Below are positions 11,115 through 20,939 of a DNA stretch of 64,000 nt, in pieces. The position numbers were made by a program, and so were the translations under genes. This DNA comes from Ypsolopha sequella (Eukaryota > Arthropoda > Insecta > Lepidoptera > Ypsolophidae). Below the pieces are notes generated by a model. The model was not told the origin of the DNA, searched no databases, and saw only the letters and a list, made by a program, of their open reading frames with translations. Numbering within the stretch: position 1 is the first letter of the stretch; every line of letters begins with the position of its first letter. The stretch lies in NCBI GenBank assembly GCA_934047225.1, contig OW203998.1, positions 14,027,280-14,091,279 of the forward strand, given 5' to 3'.

Positions 11115-11174
11115 TGTCCGCTATAGTCAAGTGGGAGTTGCCAACATTGATGGACTGACGCTGGTGTTCACATC
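11102..11174 (-). other. Ambiguous 5' boundary of the large exon
   Basis: A strong acceptor (CTTTTTATTGTTACAG) would start an exon at 11174. It reads DVNTSVSPSMLATPT in the main frame but then meets TGA and TAG before the ATG at 11114. Weaker acceptors lie at CTATAG (exon from 11120) and GTCACAG (exon from 11102, in phase 0). So either the strong acceptor opens a 5'UTR-containing first coding exon starting at ATG 11114, or a weaker acceptor is used for an internal exon. Confidence 0.5.
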
Positions 11175-11229
11175 CTGTAACAATAAAAAGGTCGTGATTT
11201 ATATGGTATATCGCTGTGATCCAATCTAA

Positions 11230-11712
11230 GGAAAGATAAATTACGCATAAGAAAAAAGAGTGGTAAGAAGCCAGCTGCAACCCGTTTCTAACGTTTTTGA
11301 TGTTGCAGCCGTCAAAAATGGCGGCAAAAACATTCTGTTGTTTAGTATGCCCGACGTCCTTGCGACAGATGGTATCCATTGTTCCGCGTCGTTTTCTTTC
11401 ACCGATCTTCGGTGTTACGTAACGGAAACAACTTGTGGAGTTGTGGAATTAAGTTATTATTATATTAATCGTTATCGATATATTATGATAATTAATTACC
11501 TACTTTATACAGGTTAATTTGCACGAACGTTTATTTCTTTCAATAAATTGTTATAGATTAAATGTTAGGCTAAAAAAAACATTAATTTTTAAAGTTGAAC
11601 AAATACTTTTACTAAAAACTTTTGCTTTTGTTTTCTCTTCTAGGTATCTACACAATCAGTATTTGGCAAGGTTTGTTAGTTATATGTACCTATAGAATAG
11701 TCAGCTGAATAC
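11230..11712. other. Non-coding stretch upstream of the large exon
   Basis: No certain feature is present. The part at 11270-11430 is GC-richer and on the minus strand contains an open frame with GCCGCCATTTTTGACGG. It could be an alternative first exon or promoter-proximal sequence, but no splice or core-promoter signal makes that convincing. Confidence 0.4.
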
Positions 11713-12120
11713 TTAAGGTGCTACGGAAAAAAAATCGACACTTTAAGAAATTGCATATCTACTTCGGTAAATAATATATTATTTTGATAAAATAGTATAT
11801 TATTTTTGGAATCTTTTTCTAGGGATGTGTTAAAACAAACGCGATTGGAGAAATTCGGCTCGATAGAAATATTTATTGAAATTAGGTCTTTTTCGACACC
11901 AATTCTCCTGGTTTGACAATTTACAATGACATATGGACTGCAATTATACTTTATTAGATGGGTTGTAACGGTATCTAAATTTTGATAGCAACTTTAGTAC
12001 ATTTTATATTTAAAAAAAACATACTTTTTGCTACTTTTCCACGAATCCGTCCCTCTCGCACTGAGGGTTTTTTCGCATATGAAGTAACAGGTACGCTAAA
12101 ACTTTTACATATCGCCTTAA
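11713..12120. mobile_element. TTAA-flanked MITE, copy 2
   Basis: Perfect TTAA at both ends (11713-11716 and 12117-12120) bounds inverted termini TTAAGGTGCTACGGAAAAAA and ACATATCGCCTTAA. The left half matches the inverted copy at 59350-59606 (TTATTTTGATAAAATAGTAT and ACCAATTCTCCTGGTTTGAC). The right end shares CCGTCCCTCTCGCACTG with copies 1 and 3, so the element bridges two subfamilies. Confidence 0.8.
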
Positions 12121-12911
12121 TTCAGGAACTTTGATGCCTGATCCAAAATAAGGACCTGAAAACTCATACACGTAACAGGGACATGTAATAATAACACATC
12201 TAAACTAGAAGTTAAAAATTAAAAATAAGATTTTAACCTTGACTTAATTATCTTATACTAAGCTAATAGCTAATTATGTTAGATAATAATAAATAATTAT
12301 GATAAAAGTTTTAAGTATCTGAAATTTTGTATTTTCCGAGACTGGACCGAACAAACATAGGTACGTACGTATCGAAATAAGAACCTCTTTTTAGAAAAAC
12401 GAAGTTAGAAAAACTTAGTTATCGATTAATTAAAGCACTATGCTATTATTAGCCAAGTAACATCTGTCGTTTCGATACATATGCACGCGTTCTCGTTCGA
12501 TAAACATTTTTATTTGTGTGCATTTGAACAAAAAAGGGACCACAACTAACCGAAATTTATACCTGGAGTCCACGTGCCATCATTAAAATTTACAAGAAAA
12601 AATATAATTGAGATAAGATAATGTGTGGCATGTGCTTACAATAAAAATGATGCAAGTTTTAAAGGTGTGTTTTGGAAAGAGTAGATAAAGATCAGAACGG
12701 ATTAAGTACGCACAATAATTGATAACAAAATGTTGTTGCAATTAACCAACCAATAAGAAATTTCTAATTTCTTTATAACTTTATAAACAGTGGGCTGATT
12801 TAATGCGCTATTCGTCGTAAGATTTAAGCGAAAGAGATCATCATTACGCTGTATTTAAAGGGAGCTGAACAGTGGCTATTTCAGTAAAATAGCCAGATAA
12901 AATGAGCCAAA
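12121..12911. other. AT-rich non-coding stretch
   Basis: I see no gene, terminal repeat or splice-bounded coding text. Confidence 0.5.
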
Positions 12912-12945
12912 AGCAGCGCGGACGAAGTTGCGGGAAAAAAGCTAG
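12912..12945 (+). mobile_element. Helitron 3' terminus
   Basis: The sequence GCGCGGACGAAGTTGCGGGA followed by AAAAAAGCTAGT matches the 3' end of lepidopteran Helitrons, with a short GC hairpin just before the terminal CTAG. The upstream body is too decayed to trace. Confidence 0.65.
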
Positions 12946-13374
12946 TTATGAATATAATGCAAATAAAATAAATGCTAAAGTCGTAAAAAAGTAATATCCA
13001 TTGGAACGTGTAACCTACGGGCTGGAGGACGGTACCCAACTATTGTAATAAAAGTTTTGAGTGGCCTCGGGAGCGCAAACAAAATGCGAAAATAGTCAAG
13101 AGTGATACGATGTCCCAAGAAGAGTTCTGCAGAATTTTCTTTGGTTATTTTATTAACTACTAGAAATAAAAGTTGTGGTACGATTTTTATTTCTTCCTAG
13201 ATTAAAGCTAGATTCCTGTGGACCTATATGTTTGTTATTCGACCCAGTTAGTTTCCAGGAGGTTAATCAATGAAGCGGCGGTATGGTAATGGGGATCAAA
13301 AAAGGCCCACTTGGGTGAATCATAAAATTATTTGAAAGTAAGAAGTTCCCTGTCAAAGCACTAAAAACTAGTAC

Positions 13375-13505
13375 TAAATACTAAAGCACTAAATAATGTC
13401 AAATACTAAATACGAAAATGCCCTAATCTGCGGAATTCTTTCCTGAAGTCGATCACGCAAGTGACGTATAAGTTCTGAATTGGCCCGAACGATGCGCGAA
13501 CAAAG
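13375..13505 (+). repeat. Dispersed repeat C, copy 1
   Basis: CACTAAATACGAAAATGYC, then TCCTGAAKTCGATCACG and AGTTCTGAATTG, recur in the same order and orientation at 15845-15960. No coding function is visible. It may be the end of a larger unidentified element. Confidence 0.65.
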
Positions 13506-14025
13506 AAACATCTTCATAATGGAAAAATAATCGTCTTCTCCATACAGACTTCAGCCAGTATTTAAAGTTACGGTCAGTCATTGGATATCTAAAATTAATT
13601 TGCTGTTAGAGTAATATCATAGGTTAATAATTTAAGTATAAACCTCCCTTATAATTGGGCTTGCCGCTCTAATGCCTATCTAGGTATCTAAATTTACCGG
13701 AATGGGTGAAATTTGTGCTATTAACAATTATATCCCAATCCTATCTGGGTTGTAATTATTATTGCAAACCAGAGTCAGCTATACAAACATATCGGTCCAT
13801 ATGTCGCAGGGAAATGAGGAAATCAGGGATTATGCGTAATCCCTAGAAATACCGCGAAATCTTGGAAGATGTCGAATATTCCAATCGATTACTTCTTCTT
13901 AATGAAAAATCTAGTTAAATGTCGTTCAATTAAACTGAATCTACTGAAAACTTGAAGAGGAAACTTATTTTGATCGTTTCCAGAATTAAAAAAAATATTA
14001 ATTAGCTTATACATAATTTTTGTAA
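13506..14025. other. Non-coding stretch
   Basis: No gene or recognised repeat was found. Confidence 0.5.
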
Positions 14026-14029
14026 CCAT

Positions 14030-14186
14030 AGTAAGACGTATTGTGTGAAAATTTAAACTGACTACCTATAACGACTGAAGATGTAGACCCCTGTGACAGA
14101 CGGACGGACGGAAAGACAGACAGACAGCGGAGTCTTGGTATTAGGTTCTCGTTTGACACCCTTTGGGTGTAAGGAACCCTAAAAAT
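14030..14186 (+). mobile_element. Terminus of the GGAACCCTAAAAA transposon family
   Basis: The segment ends GTAAGGAACCCTAAAAAT, preceded by a (GACG/GACA)n tract at 14098-14128 and TTTGACACCCTTTGGGTG. This is the right-hand terminus shared with 22325-22832 and complementary to the left ends at 39757 and 58674. The other end is missing. Confidence 0.65.
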
Positions 14187-14449
14187 CAATGCACCGATAC
14201 CAGTATCACAGCTGTCGAAGATCAAAAGGAGTACGCGTATACTAGTGACAAAAAGTTCATTTGTTACCCGTGGTCCCTGCTAGAAATAAAATGCTGCCGA
14301 ATTAAGATAGCACCCAAGTCAAGTCAAATCGACAAAAAAAGATTTTTCTGTTCTTTTCAAAGACATTCCAGAGTGTTTTACCGTTTAAATTCAATTAGTT
14401 AAAGTCAAAGGACCAATTAATTAATTAATTACTATATTAGCTTGCCCAC

Positions 14450-14585
14450 TTAATTCTCATTATACTAATAATAACGTAGTAAAAAAGTTGTGTCGATAGT
14501 TTATGGGTCGGATACATAGGCTACTTTTATCCCGGGAAAATGCAAAAAAAATCAGCGCGGTCGAAGACGCGGGCAAAAGCTAGTT
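14450..14585 (+). mobile_element. Short, internally deleted Helitron
   Basis: A 5' portion (ATTATACTAATAATAACG) is followed by ACATAGGCTACTTTTATCCC and the 3' end GCGGGCAAAAGCTAGT with its hairpin. This matches the layout of lepidopteran non-autonomous Helitrons but is only about 135 bp. It encodes nothing. Confidence 0.65.
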
Positions 14586-14602
14586 GAATATATTTGCGCA
14601 AT

Positions 14603-14655
14603 GGGTTTTTGTCTCAGTACAATACTAATATACGTACGCTGAGACAAAAACCAAA
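14603..14655. repeat. Short hairpin and direct repeat
   Basis: GGTTTTTGTCTCAG and CTGAGACAAAAACC pair across a loop of about 20 bases. The downstream TTTTTGTCTGTCTGTCTGTA tract resembles the start of a DNA transposon. Confidence 0.55.
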
Positions 14656-14750
14656 ATTTTTGTCTGTCTGTCTGTATGTATGTTGCATTTTGACTCCAGA
14701 ACCACTTAATGGATTTGGGTGCGGTTTTATTTGCTATCATCGTAGTGAAC

Positions 14751-14971
14751 CAGCCCCCCTATTCTGTATCTGTAGTTGCCAACTGAACGAGGTGCCTATC
14801 ATCAAAAACATAGATAAAACTGAAATCTCAAAATTGCCTTTAGTGTGTATTGAACTATTAACAATCTGTGTCGTCACTTCAAGTGCGAAAATATCCTTAG
14901 GACATCGGTATTTTTTTGATGATAGACACCCAGTCCAGAAGGTAACTAGAGATACATAATAGGCCCGCTGG
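14751..14971. mobile_element. Foldback MITE family D, copy 1
   Basis: The left end (CCAGCCCCCCTATTCTGTAT) and the complement of the right end (CCAGCGGGCCTATTATGTAT) pair, and the inverted arms continue through GGTGCCTATCATCAAAAA. The inverted second copy at 41123-41358 shares both arms and the centre (GTGTCGTCACTTC). No protein is encoded. Confidence 0.8.
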
Positions 14972-15039
14972 TCATTAATAGACTACAAAGGGCTGTTGAT
15001 AAAATAACCGCTAAGCCGAAAACTGCCGAAATTGAAAAA

Positions 15040-15078
15040 CACTTTCACGCAAGCGAAGCCGTGGGCGAAAGCTAGTCG
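15040..15078 (+). mobile_element. Helitron 3' terminus
   Basis: ACGCAAGCGAAGCCGTGGGC followed by GAAAGCTAGT is a Helitron-type 3' end with a terminal CTAG. The body to its left cannot be traced past the MITE ending at 14971. Confidence 0.6.
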
Positions 15079-15089
15079 GTATTACCATA

Positions 15090-15840
15090 GATCCAGATCG
15101 TGGCCCGGATATTATCACAAAGAGGTAATATAAGTGAAAAAAACAGCAGGTTGTGTCGGAGATACAACCGTACATTATAAAAGCGAATACTTCTTGCCAT
15201 GTGGTACCTTTTTGCCACCATGTTCAACTTTGGGATTTTTGATTGGGATTTGGGATTGGTTCAGCATTGTTGTTTTCTTTTTACCGTTTTGGACCAGTAA
15301 CTTTTGCAAAAAAGTTATTTTTCTACTACCTTTATGAAAAAGGTATATCAACTCCATATATCAACTCGAAATTAGTTTTAAAAATCGAAATTCCCTGCGT
15401 TCCGATTCACGACATAATCGATTATATCGCGTCTGACACTCTTTTTTCGCAAAATGGTATTGGCCACAAATAAAAGCCGCCGGCCGAAGCCTGAAAAAAA
15501 AAGTAAAACCGCGCCGCGCTTTGCAAAGTCATAAAATACATTAAATTTGAAAGGAAAAATTAAATATTTAAATACATAAATCATGTAGTAGAAAAAGTAT
15601 CGTATGTTAGGGCATTAGATGTCAATCACAGAAAAGCATAAATATTTATGTGAACTTCCGCGCAAAGTCGTTTAAATTTTTTATTATTGCGGTCAAATAA
15701 ATAAAAATATCTTAGATGAAAGATAACTAATAAACTAACAAATAATGAACGATTTAAAAACCTACTAACCTGATATAAGAACTTTTTTAATCCTTCGTCA
15801 AAAATAAAAGTGTCCCCTGATGTCCCCTGTCTAAATACTC
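15090..15840. other. Non-coding stretch
   Basis: Only short chance open frames are present. A small inverted pair, TTTTTGCAAAAAAG with neighbouring complements, lies near 15300. No gene is supported. Confidence 0.5.
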
Positions 15841-15844
15841 TTAT

Positions 15845-15960
15845 TGACAAGCACTAAATACGAAAATGTCTTTATCTGCAGAATTATTTCCTGAATTCGA
15901 TCACGGAAGTGATGTACAAGTTCTGAATTGAACCCTCTATCTATCTGAGGCGCGAATATT
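15845..15960 (+). repeat. Dispersed repeat C, copy 2
   Basis: It matches 13375-13505 with substitutions, including CACTAAATACGAAAATGTC and the GATCACGGAAGTGATGTACA block, and ends near GCGCGAATATTC. Confidence 0.65.
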
Positions 15961-16084
15961 CACTTAAAAAAGTGTGTTAGCACAACTCTTCCCGATAGTA
16001 ATAAGTGCGTGCGGTAAGAAGGAACGTTATTCCCAATTAGAAAGAACTGTTTGTATCGAAAGTTTGCAGAGTGGCTTCCTTTGT

Positions 16085-16497
16085 AGTCTGATAATAGTAG
16101 TTTATGCTACAAGGGCGCAAAGGAATAAATTACGAGGACGATTTAAAACACGAGCGTAGCGAGTGTTTTAAACGTAACCGAGTAATTTATTGCTTTTACG
16201 CCCGTGTATCATACTACATTTTTCAATGCATAGTGTGAGGAAATGAAAACAAATATAATCTTGTGAACTTTAAATTATAATTGGCTCAAAAGAACTGTAT
16301 CCAGAGCCGTTAAACAGTGGAAAAAAAAGTATAACGTCTATGGTACACAGGAAAGGCTGCAGGTTAGCCAACCATTGTAAATAAATTAAAAAAAAATAAT
16401 AATAATAAAGCCCTAGGGCAAAATAATCGACTTTCTGTTCGGTTTTGATGCATAAAAAGTGGGCCTTTACGAGCACATGCATTGAAAAAATCATTAT
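16085..16497 (-). repeat. Composite dispersed repeat A, copy 2
   Basis: This is the inverted counterpart of 1600-1995, with both parts. The hairpin part (16100-16215) retains the full ACACGAGCGTAGCGAGTGTT palindrome. The second part is bounded by TTTTTCAATGCATAGTG and CACATGCATTGAAAAA, which gives clear inverted ends for a MITE of about 270 bp. Confidence 0.75.
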
Positions 16498-16649
16498 GCT
16501 TTACCCCACTTTATCCGAAGTAGTCTATACTATGTATGTCTACATGTGACAAAGTGGAATGCTAACGGTTGCAAAGCAGAGCGGAGAGGATCGACGGGTA
16601 AAAAAACTTTTGTGATTTTATAAAAAGTTTTTAAATTATTTTTTTGCAT

Positions 16650-16910
16650 GAATGACCCCCTCTGTGGTTTAGTAGTTCGAACTTCTATACCGCTTAAACC
16701 GGAGGTCACGGGTTCAAATCCCGTAGGGGCACATTTAAGTTTGGTCCGAATGCTTCGGAAGTCTATTAGTGTCCGAAGTACGGCGATAGTGCTCACCACT
16801 CATCACGTTGGGACGTAATAATTGTCGGTGAAATGGGGGTACTCAGAATCACCTCTGACTCCTCTTAGGGGATTCATGTCGTGACGATATATAATTTATG
16901 TTATGATATG
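16650..16910 (+). mobile_element. tRNA-derived SINE
   Basis: The first roughly 80 bp resemble a tRNA. There is a 5' CCCCTCTGTGGTTTAGTAG with an A-box-like segment, a B box in GTCACGGGTTCAAATCCC, and a 3' arm GTAGGGGCA that pairs poorly with the 5' arm. A body of about 180 bp follows (CTCACCACTCATCACGTTGG), ending in an AT-rich tail near 16910. Poor cloverleaf pairing and the attached body argue for a SINE rather than a working tRNA gene. Confidence 0.7.
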
Positions 16911-16990
16911 TTTTCATATTTTTATTCATTTAAAGTCAGGAGAAGTAAAAAAAGTTACCACTCTCTCGCTTAAGTCAGCTAACATCTAAA

Positions 16991-17171
16991 CCTTTTATTT
17001 AGTTTAATAATTATAGACACAACAAAAATAACTATTTTAAATATTTTCGAGATATATTTCGGCCCACTTTAGGGCCGGCATCAGTTTAATCAAAGTGGGC
17101 CGATATATATCTCGAAAATATTTAAAATAGTTATTTTTGTTGTGTCTTTAATTATAAAACTAAATGAAAGG
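16991..17171. mobile_element. Foldback with a hammerhead-like motif (17 kb)
   Basis: Arms of about 80 bp (16991-17070 and 17092-17171) are nearly perfect complements around a 21-bp loop. On the minus strand, the left arm end reads CTGATGCCGGCCC, a loop, then GGGCCGAAATATAT, a stem flanked by CTGATG and GAAA. The right arm lacks the CTGATG half. Confidence 0.7.
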
Positions 17172-17444
17172 CTAATTATAGCAAAATATAAATATTTATT
17201 TCAAGTTTAATCGCAAAAGCGCTAACTTCTAAAGGCAGCATACACGGAAAATCCATTACAATATTGAGAGATAGTTCTTCCAATATCAGAGTGCTCTTGT
17301 GATCTATTATATGATATGCCTTTCTATTAGCTTATTGACGTGTAAATCCTTAAAACTTACCTTTCTTTTATACATTCGCTTTAGTACAAATTGACTCACT
17401 ACAATTTTGTTACTATTACTATTCAGTTTATGCTATATATTTCT

Positions 17445-17525
17445 ATAAAAACACTTTATTATAATAATCATTTCCAAATATATTTCGACTTGTAAAGTCG
17501 GCGTCAGTGGAATTAGGTAAAATTA
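17445..17525 (-). mobile_element. Single hammerhead-like motif, Penelope type
   Basis: The minus strand reads CTGACGCCGACTT, TAC, AAGTCGAAATATATTT at about 17490-17515. This has the same arrangement as at 17 kb, but the stem bases differ on both sides so that pairing is kept. The flanks resemble the other copies only weakly. Confidence 0.5.
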
Positions 17526-17984
17526 ATATAATATGTTAAAATGTCTTAAAATGGAGTGGATGATTGACAGACAAATGAAAGACAAAAGAAAAAAAAAAGT
17601 GTATATGTAATGTATTAAGTAGGTAGGTTTTTGAATAGAAGTGTGGAGATGGGTAGATGATTTATCTTCGTCTGTTAAGACCCGGACCGTAATGGGCACC
17701 AAGCGACCAAATATACGACTCCTCCCATGTTCTGAGTTGGATGTCTGTGAGTGGTGGTGGTTACTATTACTAGGTATAGTCATATAAATCATTTGCCTTT
17801 TTTTAGTCGTAATTAAAATCGTTGTACGACTAATTCTATTGAGAATATTGCTATGAGGTATGAGTATAAAATTAGATACTATAAAAGTCGATATAATCAA
17901 ATTATTTTGGACACTTGATTTTTTTTGCCACCAGCATACGCTAGACGACAACATTAAAGGCCATTCAAAAATGAAGAGCTTATA

Positions 17985-18105
17985 CAAGTCATACGACTAG
18001 ATTGATGGATGATGAGGCGAAAGAGGTGTGTATGGATCGTAGCAGATGGAAATCTGTAGTCTCTGCTGCCCCTCTGGGAGACAGGCGTGAGTGTATGTAT
18101 TTATC
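17985..18105 (+). repeat. RTE retrotransposon 3' tail fragment
   Basis: This is another copy of the tail seen at 415-530: ACTAGATTGATGGATGATGA, GGCGAAAGAGGTGTGT, and the end GGGAGACAGGCGTGAGTGTA. It lacks the upstream coding part. Confidence 0.75.
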
Positions 18106-18109
18106 AAAA

Positions 18110-18840
18110 ATTGTATAATATTAAGAGCGGTTTCTAAATTCTGAAAATTCTGGATGGAAAGATCCATTGGGTTATTTTAATAAGTAATTTTATACATGTT
18201 CCCTTTGTTTTACTAACCTAGTTTTAAGCCTAACATTAAACTACCTATGTAAACTATATAAACAGTCATTTATTTTTTACACTCCTTGCTCGTCACTTGA
18301 CCTAACACCGACCGTTCTGTCCTAATATACTATATGTACTTGGACGAAAAGTATATGTAGCTATAAACGGAAGTCGCATTTTAACCGATATACATACAGG
18401 TTGGAAAATTAAAACGGGGCTTTAAGGACAGCTACCAAATACGCTATAGCTACAAGAAAACGAACAAACCTAACTTTTGGAGTCTATATTTGGAAAAATT
18501 GGATTTTGGAAAAATGTACAGTCATCGAGAAAAACATAATTTTCATCACTAATGCTCTGAAAACAAGTTGTATTTAACTCGATATGCGAGAGGTAAATGC
18601 GATTTACAATCCTAGGGAGGTAACTAAATTTGAGCATCGAACGAGATTTTTTTCTTGGTTTTTTGGGACAAAACCTCATATTTGAGGCAAGGTCCCGGCA
18701 AGACGCTTAAAAGTGACACATTAAATAGGTTTTCTTTTTAAAAGGATCGCAATAAAATAAATTAAAAATTGGCGCCACGCAAATCTTATTGAAAACGTTA
18801 TTGGAAATATATTTTTAACGAAAACATTATCTGTGCTACT
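18110..18840. other. Non-coding stretch
   Basis: No gene or terminal repeat was recognised. Confidence 0.5.
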
Positions 18841-18846
18841 GCAAAA

Positions 18847-18977
18847 GGGTGTTTAAACGATGTTTAACTTTAGACAGTGTCTAAATCTGTTGCTGTCACT
18901 TTTTACAATATGAAAGAAAAGGCGACAACAACAGATTTAAACACTGTCTAAAGTTAAACACCGTTTTGTGGTAACAC
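18847..18977. mobile_element. Foldback MITE
   Basis: Inverted arms built on GTTTAACTTTAGACAGTGT (18859-18880) and ACACTGTCTAAAGTTAAAC (18942-18961) extend to CAACAGATTTAAA on the inner side and to a GGTGTT/AACACC pair outside. The spacer is about 30 bp. Confidence 0.7.
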
Positions 18978-18979
18978 CG

Positions 18980-19700
18980 TATGAATTCAACTGATAATGA
19001 TGATTTTGCTTTGACGCCTGAATCGATAAAACTACAGGCAAAGATTTCAAAAGATATTTGAGAACCTTATGACGATTTTATCGACTGAAAAGAAAGTAAA
19101 ATCTTTGTTGGAAAATGTACTTTTTGTAAATTGTTTTTTATTTCCTCGCATTATTGATGATAAGTAGAGTATTTCACTCGGGTGTAAGTACACCCTCGAA
19201 CCATAAACACCCTCCGCTCTCGTGTAATTGATGACTCACCACCCTTTTATAACAATCTACTATTTCACAATTTTTATTTTCATCTCAATCGATTCTCTTA
19301 TACTGAGGAACATAAGTTTCCATGGTTTCAATGGGGTCATGGGGCCTTTAGTACCCCATTTCCACCTGGTATAAAATTAGAAATGATACCAAAATAGAAC
19401 CTAGAAGATAAACCTGGTGGGATTTTGGAATTCATAAGAACCCGTAAATGAAATTATCTAAACAGATTCGAATCAGTTATGTTCTGTGTTTATTTCACCA
19501 AGGCTGTAAATTGCCAAAAAGATTTCAACGAAAATTCCCTGTCCTTGAAAGGTCCTAAACAATTTAATAAAGAAAAGAAAGGGAGAAAAACCGGCCTTCA
19601 TTGTCAGTGTTATCTAAGGCGCTCTTTATCAACGTAGAGAAAGAAAGCCGCAATTTTTCTTAGCAACTTGATAGGTCGATAGGTCTATTAAGCATAATAA
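18980..19700. other. Non-coding stretch
   Basis: No gene is visible. The part at 19120-19260 (TTTCCTCGCATTATTGATG, ACTCGGGTGTAAGTACACCC) resembles the junction region of repeat A but is too diverged to call. Confidence 0.4.
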
Positions 19701-19713
19701 CCATTTTTCTTAC

Positions 19714-19826
19714 TTCGGCAGGCCAAGTTGCGATAGTTGGTGTTCTTGAGGGGGTGAGGTCGGGTCGGGGGTGCAGCGGGGGACGGATATCGACCGTACC
19801 TTGCCGCGGGCCAGCTTGGGGCACAG
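19714..19826 (-). CDS. Candidate Pro-rich exon of the minus-strand host gene
   Basis: A GC-rich island in AT-rich sequence encodes, on the minus strand, AGPRQGTVDIRPPLHPRPDL followed by a Thr/Pro-rich end reading ATWPAE. It stops exactly at a donor-like GAA|GTAAGA (19714/19713). The frame runs up to a TAA at 19857-19859, so an acceptor must lie between; CCCCAAG (exon from about 19826) or ACGCAAG are possible, neither ideal. The exit phase 0 would fit the large exon if that exon begins at 11102. Composition, strand and phase all fit an upstream exon of the same gene. This is an inference from coding-like text. Confidence 0.5.
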
Positions 19827-20189
19827 AATCACTTTTACGCCACTTGCGTGTCAATTACCAGGGTTTCGATAAGCTTCACAGAGTGCAAATGATGCTGTTA
19901 GAGCATAGATAGAGCAGCATTTACAGGATCTCTGCAGGATTAGATGTTTTTTTTGGCAGATTGAGCAGAAATAGGGCATTTTAGTATTTGAAATTTCGGA
20001 AAAATACAGAAAATCTTCGAAAAATTTAAGAAATATATTTAAGAAAAATTTTCTAAATTCGTTTGGATAATCTAATGAAGTTATAAAGTCTATTGAATTG
20101 AATTCACATTACGTATAGGTAATATGACTCGGAAGGACAAGCGTTTGGTAACTACATAAAACTGTAGTACGTATAGTAATTCTGTTAGA

Positions 20190-20340
20190 AGTATTAAGCG
20201 TCGCCTCGCTCCGCTCCGCTTCGCTCGGCTACCAAAGTCCCAAATGTATATACTGTAAACCTAACAAGCTCCTGCTTGCTTCGGTCGTCGTCGCACCTAT
20301 TTTTCAATTTTTGGTGAAAGACTTTCAACTTCGATATTAT
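20190..20340 (-). repeat. Dispersed repeat fragment
   Basis: GTCGCCTCGCTCCGCTCCGC and the block CTTTCACCAAAAATTGAAAA (minus strand) recur in part at 21800-21880 in the opposite orientation. It is a non-coding repeat with GC-rich codon-like runs but no open frame. Confidence 0.55.
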
Positions 20341-20377
20341 CATAGAGTAAAGTATTAATTTTAAAGTGAATCATTTA

Positions 20378-20560
20378 GTTAAAACTAGTTTTTCCTAGTT
20401 AGAACTAGCTTTTCCTAGTTAAAACTAGTTTTAACTTTAATCAAAATCACTCTATAAGTAAGTAAATTCTAGTTTTAACTAGTCAAAACTAGTTGTACCA
20501 AAGGCTTTCAGTTAGAACTAGTTTTTACTAGTTAAAACGGGTTTTAACTGTAGCATAATA
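20378..20560. repeat. Array of AACTAGTTTT-type palindromic words
   Basis: At least eight near-copies of AAAACTAGTTTT or AGAACTAGTTTT occur in 180 bp, some adjacent and some spaced, on both strands because the word is its own complement. A diverged low-order satellite or a binding-site cluster would look like this. Confidence 0.65.
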
Positions 20561-20620
20561 TCCACATTACGGAACTCGTCCATTGTTTATGATAGATTTC
20601 AAACTTATTCATCTATTATA

Positions 20621-20935
20621 TGATGACTACTGTATAATGTTTCATATATTATACAGCAGTAGCGTGCACAGAACTTTTTGCTGGAAAAGCAAACAATTGG
20701 TCAAGAACAACAATAAAAAAAATATGAAAAAATTTTAATATCACTTTGAAAAAAAAAAATTGTATGACTCCAGGGTAGACAATGTCTACCCTAGAGTGAT
20801 AATTTCAAAGTGATATTTAAATTTATTCATATTTTTTTTTATTGTTATTCTTGACCAATTGCTTGTTTTTCCAGCAAAAAGTTCTGTGCACGCTACTGTT
20901 ATACAGTAGTCATCATACTTCTTTGATAAATTACT
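20621..20935. repeat. Long foldback with almost no loop
   Basis: Arms 20621-20785 and about 20788-20935 pair over nearly their whole length, from TGATGACTACTGTATAA outside to GGTAGACAATGTCTACC at the centre. Mismatches are mainly in A/T runs. Such a structure would fold into a hairpin of about 150 bp if transcribed. The right arm continues into unrelated sequence. Confidence 0.75.
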
Positions 20936-20939
20936 TATA

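Noticed and set aside
8752..11229. Plus-strand open frames rich in Phe, Ser and Leu opposite the giant exon
   Set aside because: They are the antisense shadow of the Lys/Ser/Glu-rich minus-strand coding sequence.
11095..11379. A 94-residue minus-strand protein upstream of the giant exon
   Set aside because: The frame crosses a strong splice acceptor at 11174 and includes AT-rich intron-like sequence; no motif or homology is apparent.
16656..16733. A functional tRNA gene on the plus strand
   Set aside because: The B box is good but the acceptor and D arms pair poorly, and a SINE body and tail follow. The minus-strand peptide with a TGFEPVTSGLSG-like look is only the shadow of the tRNA-like head.
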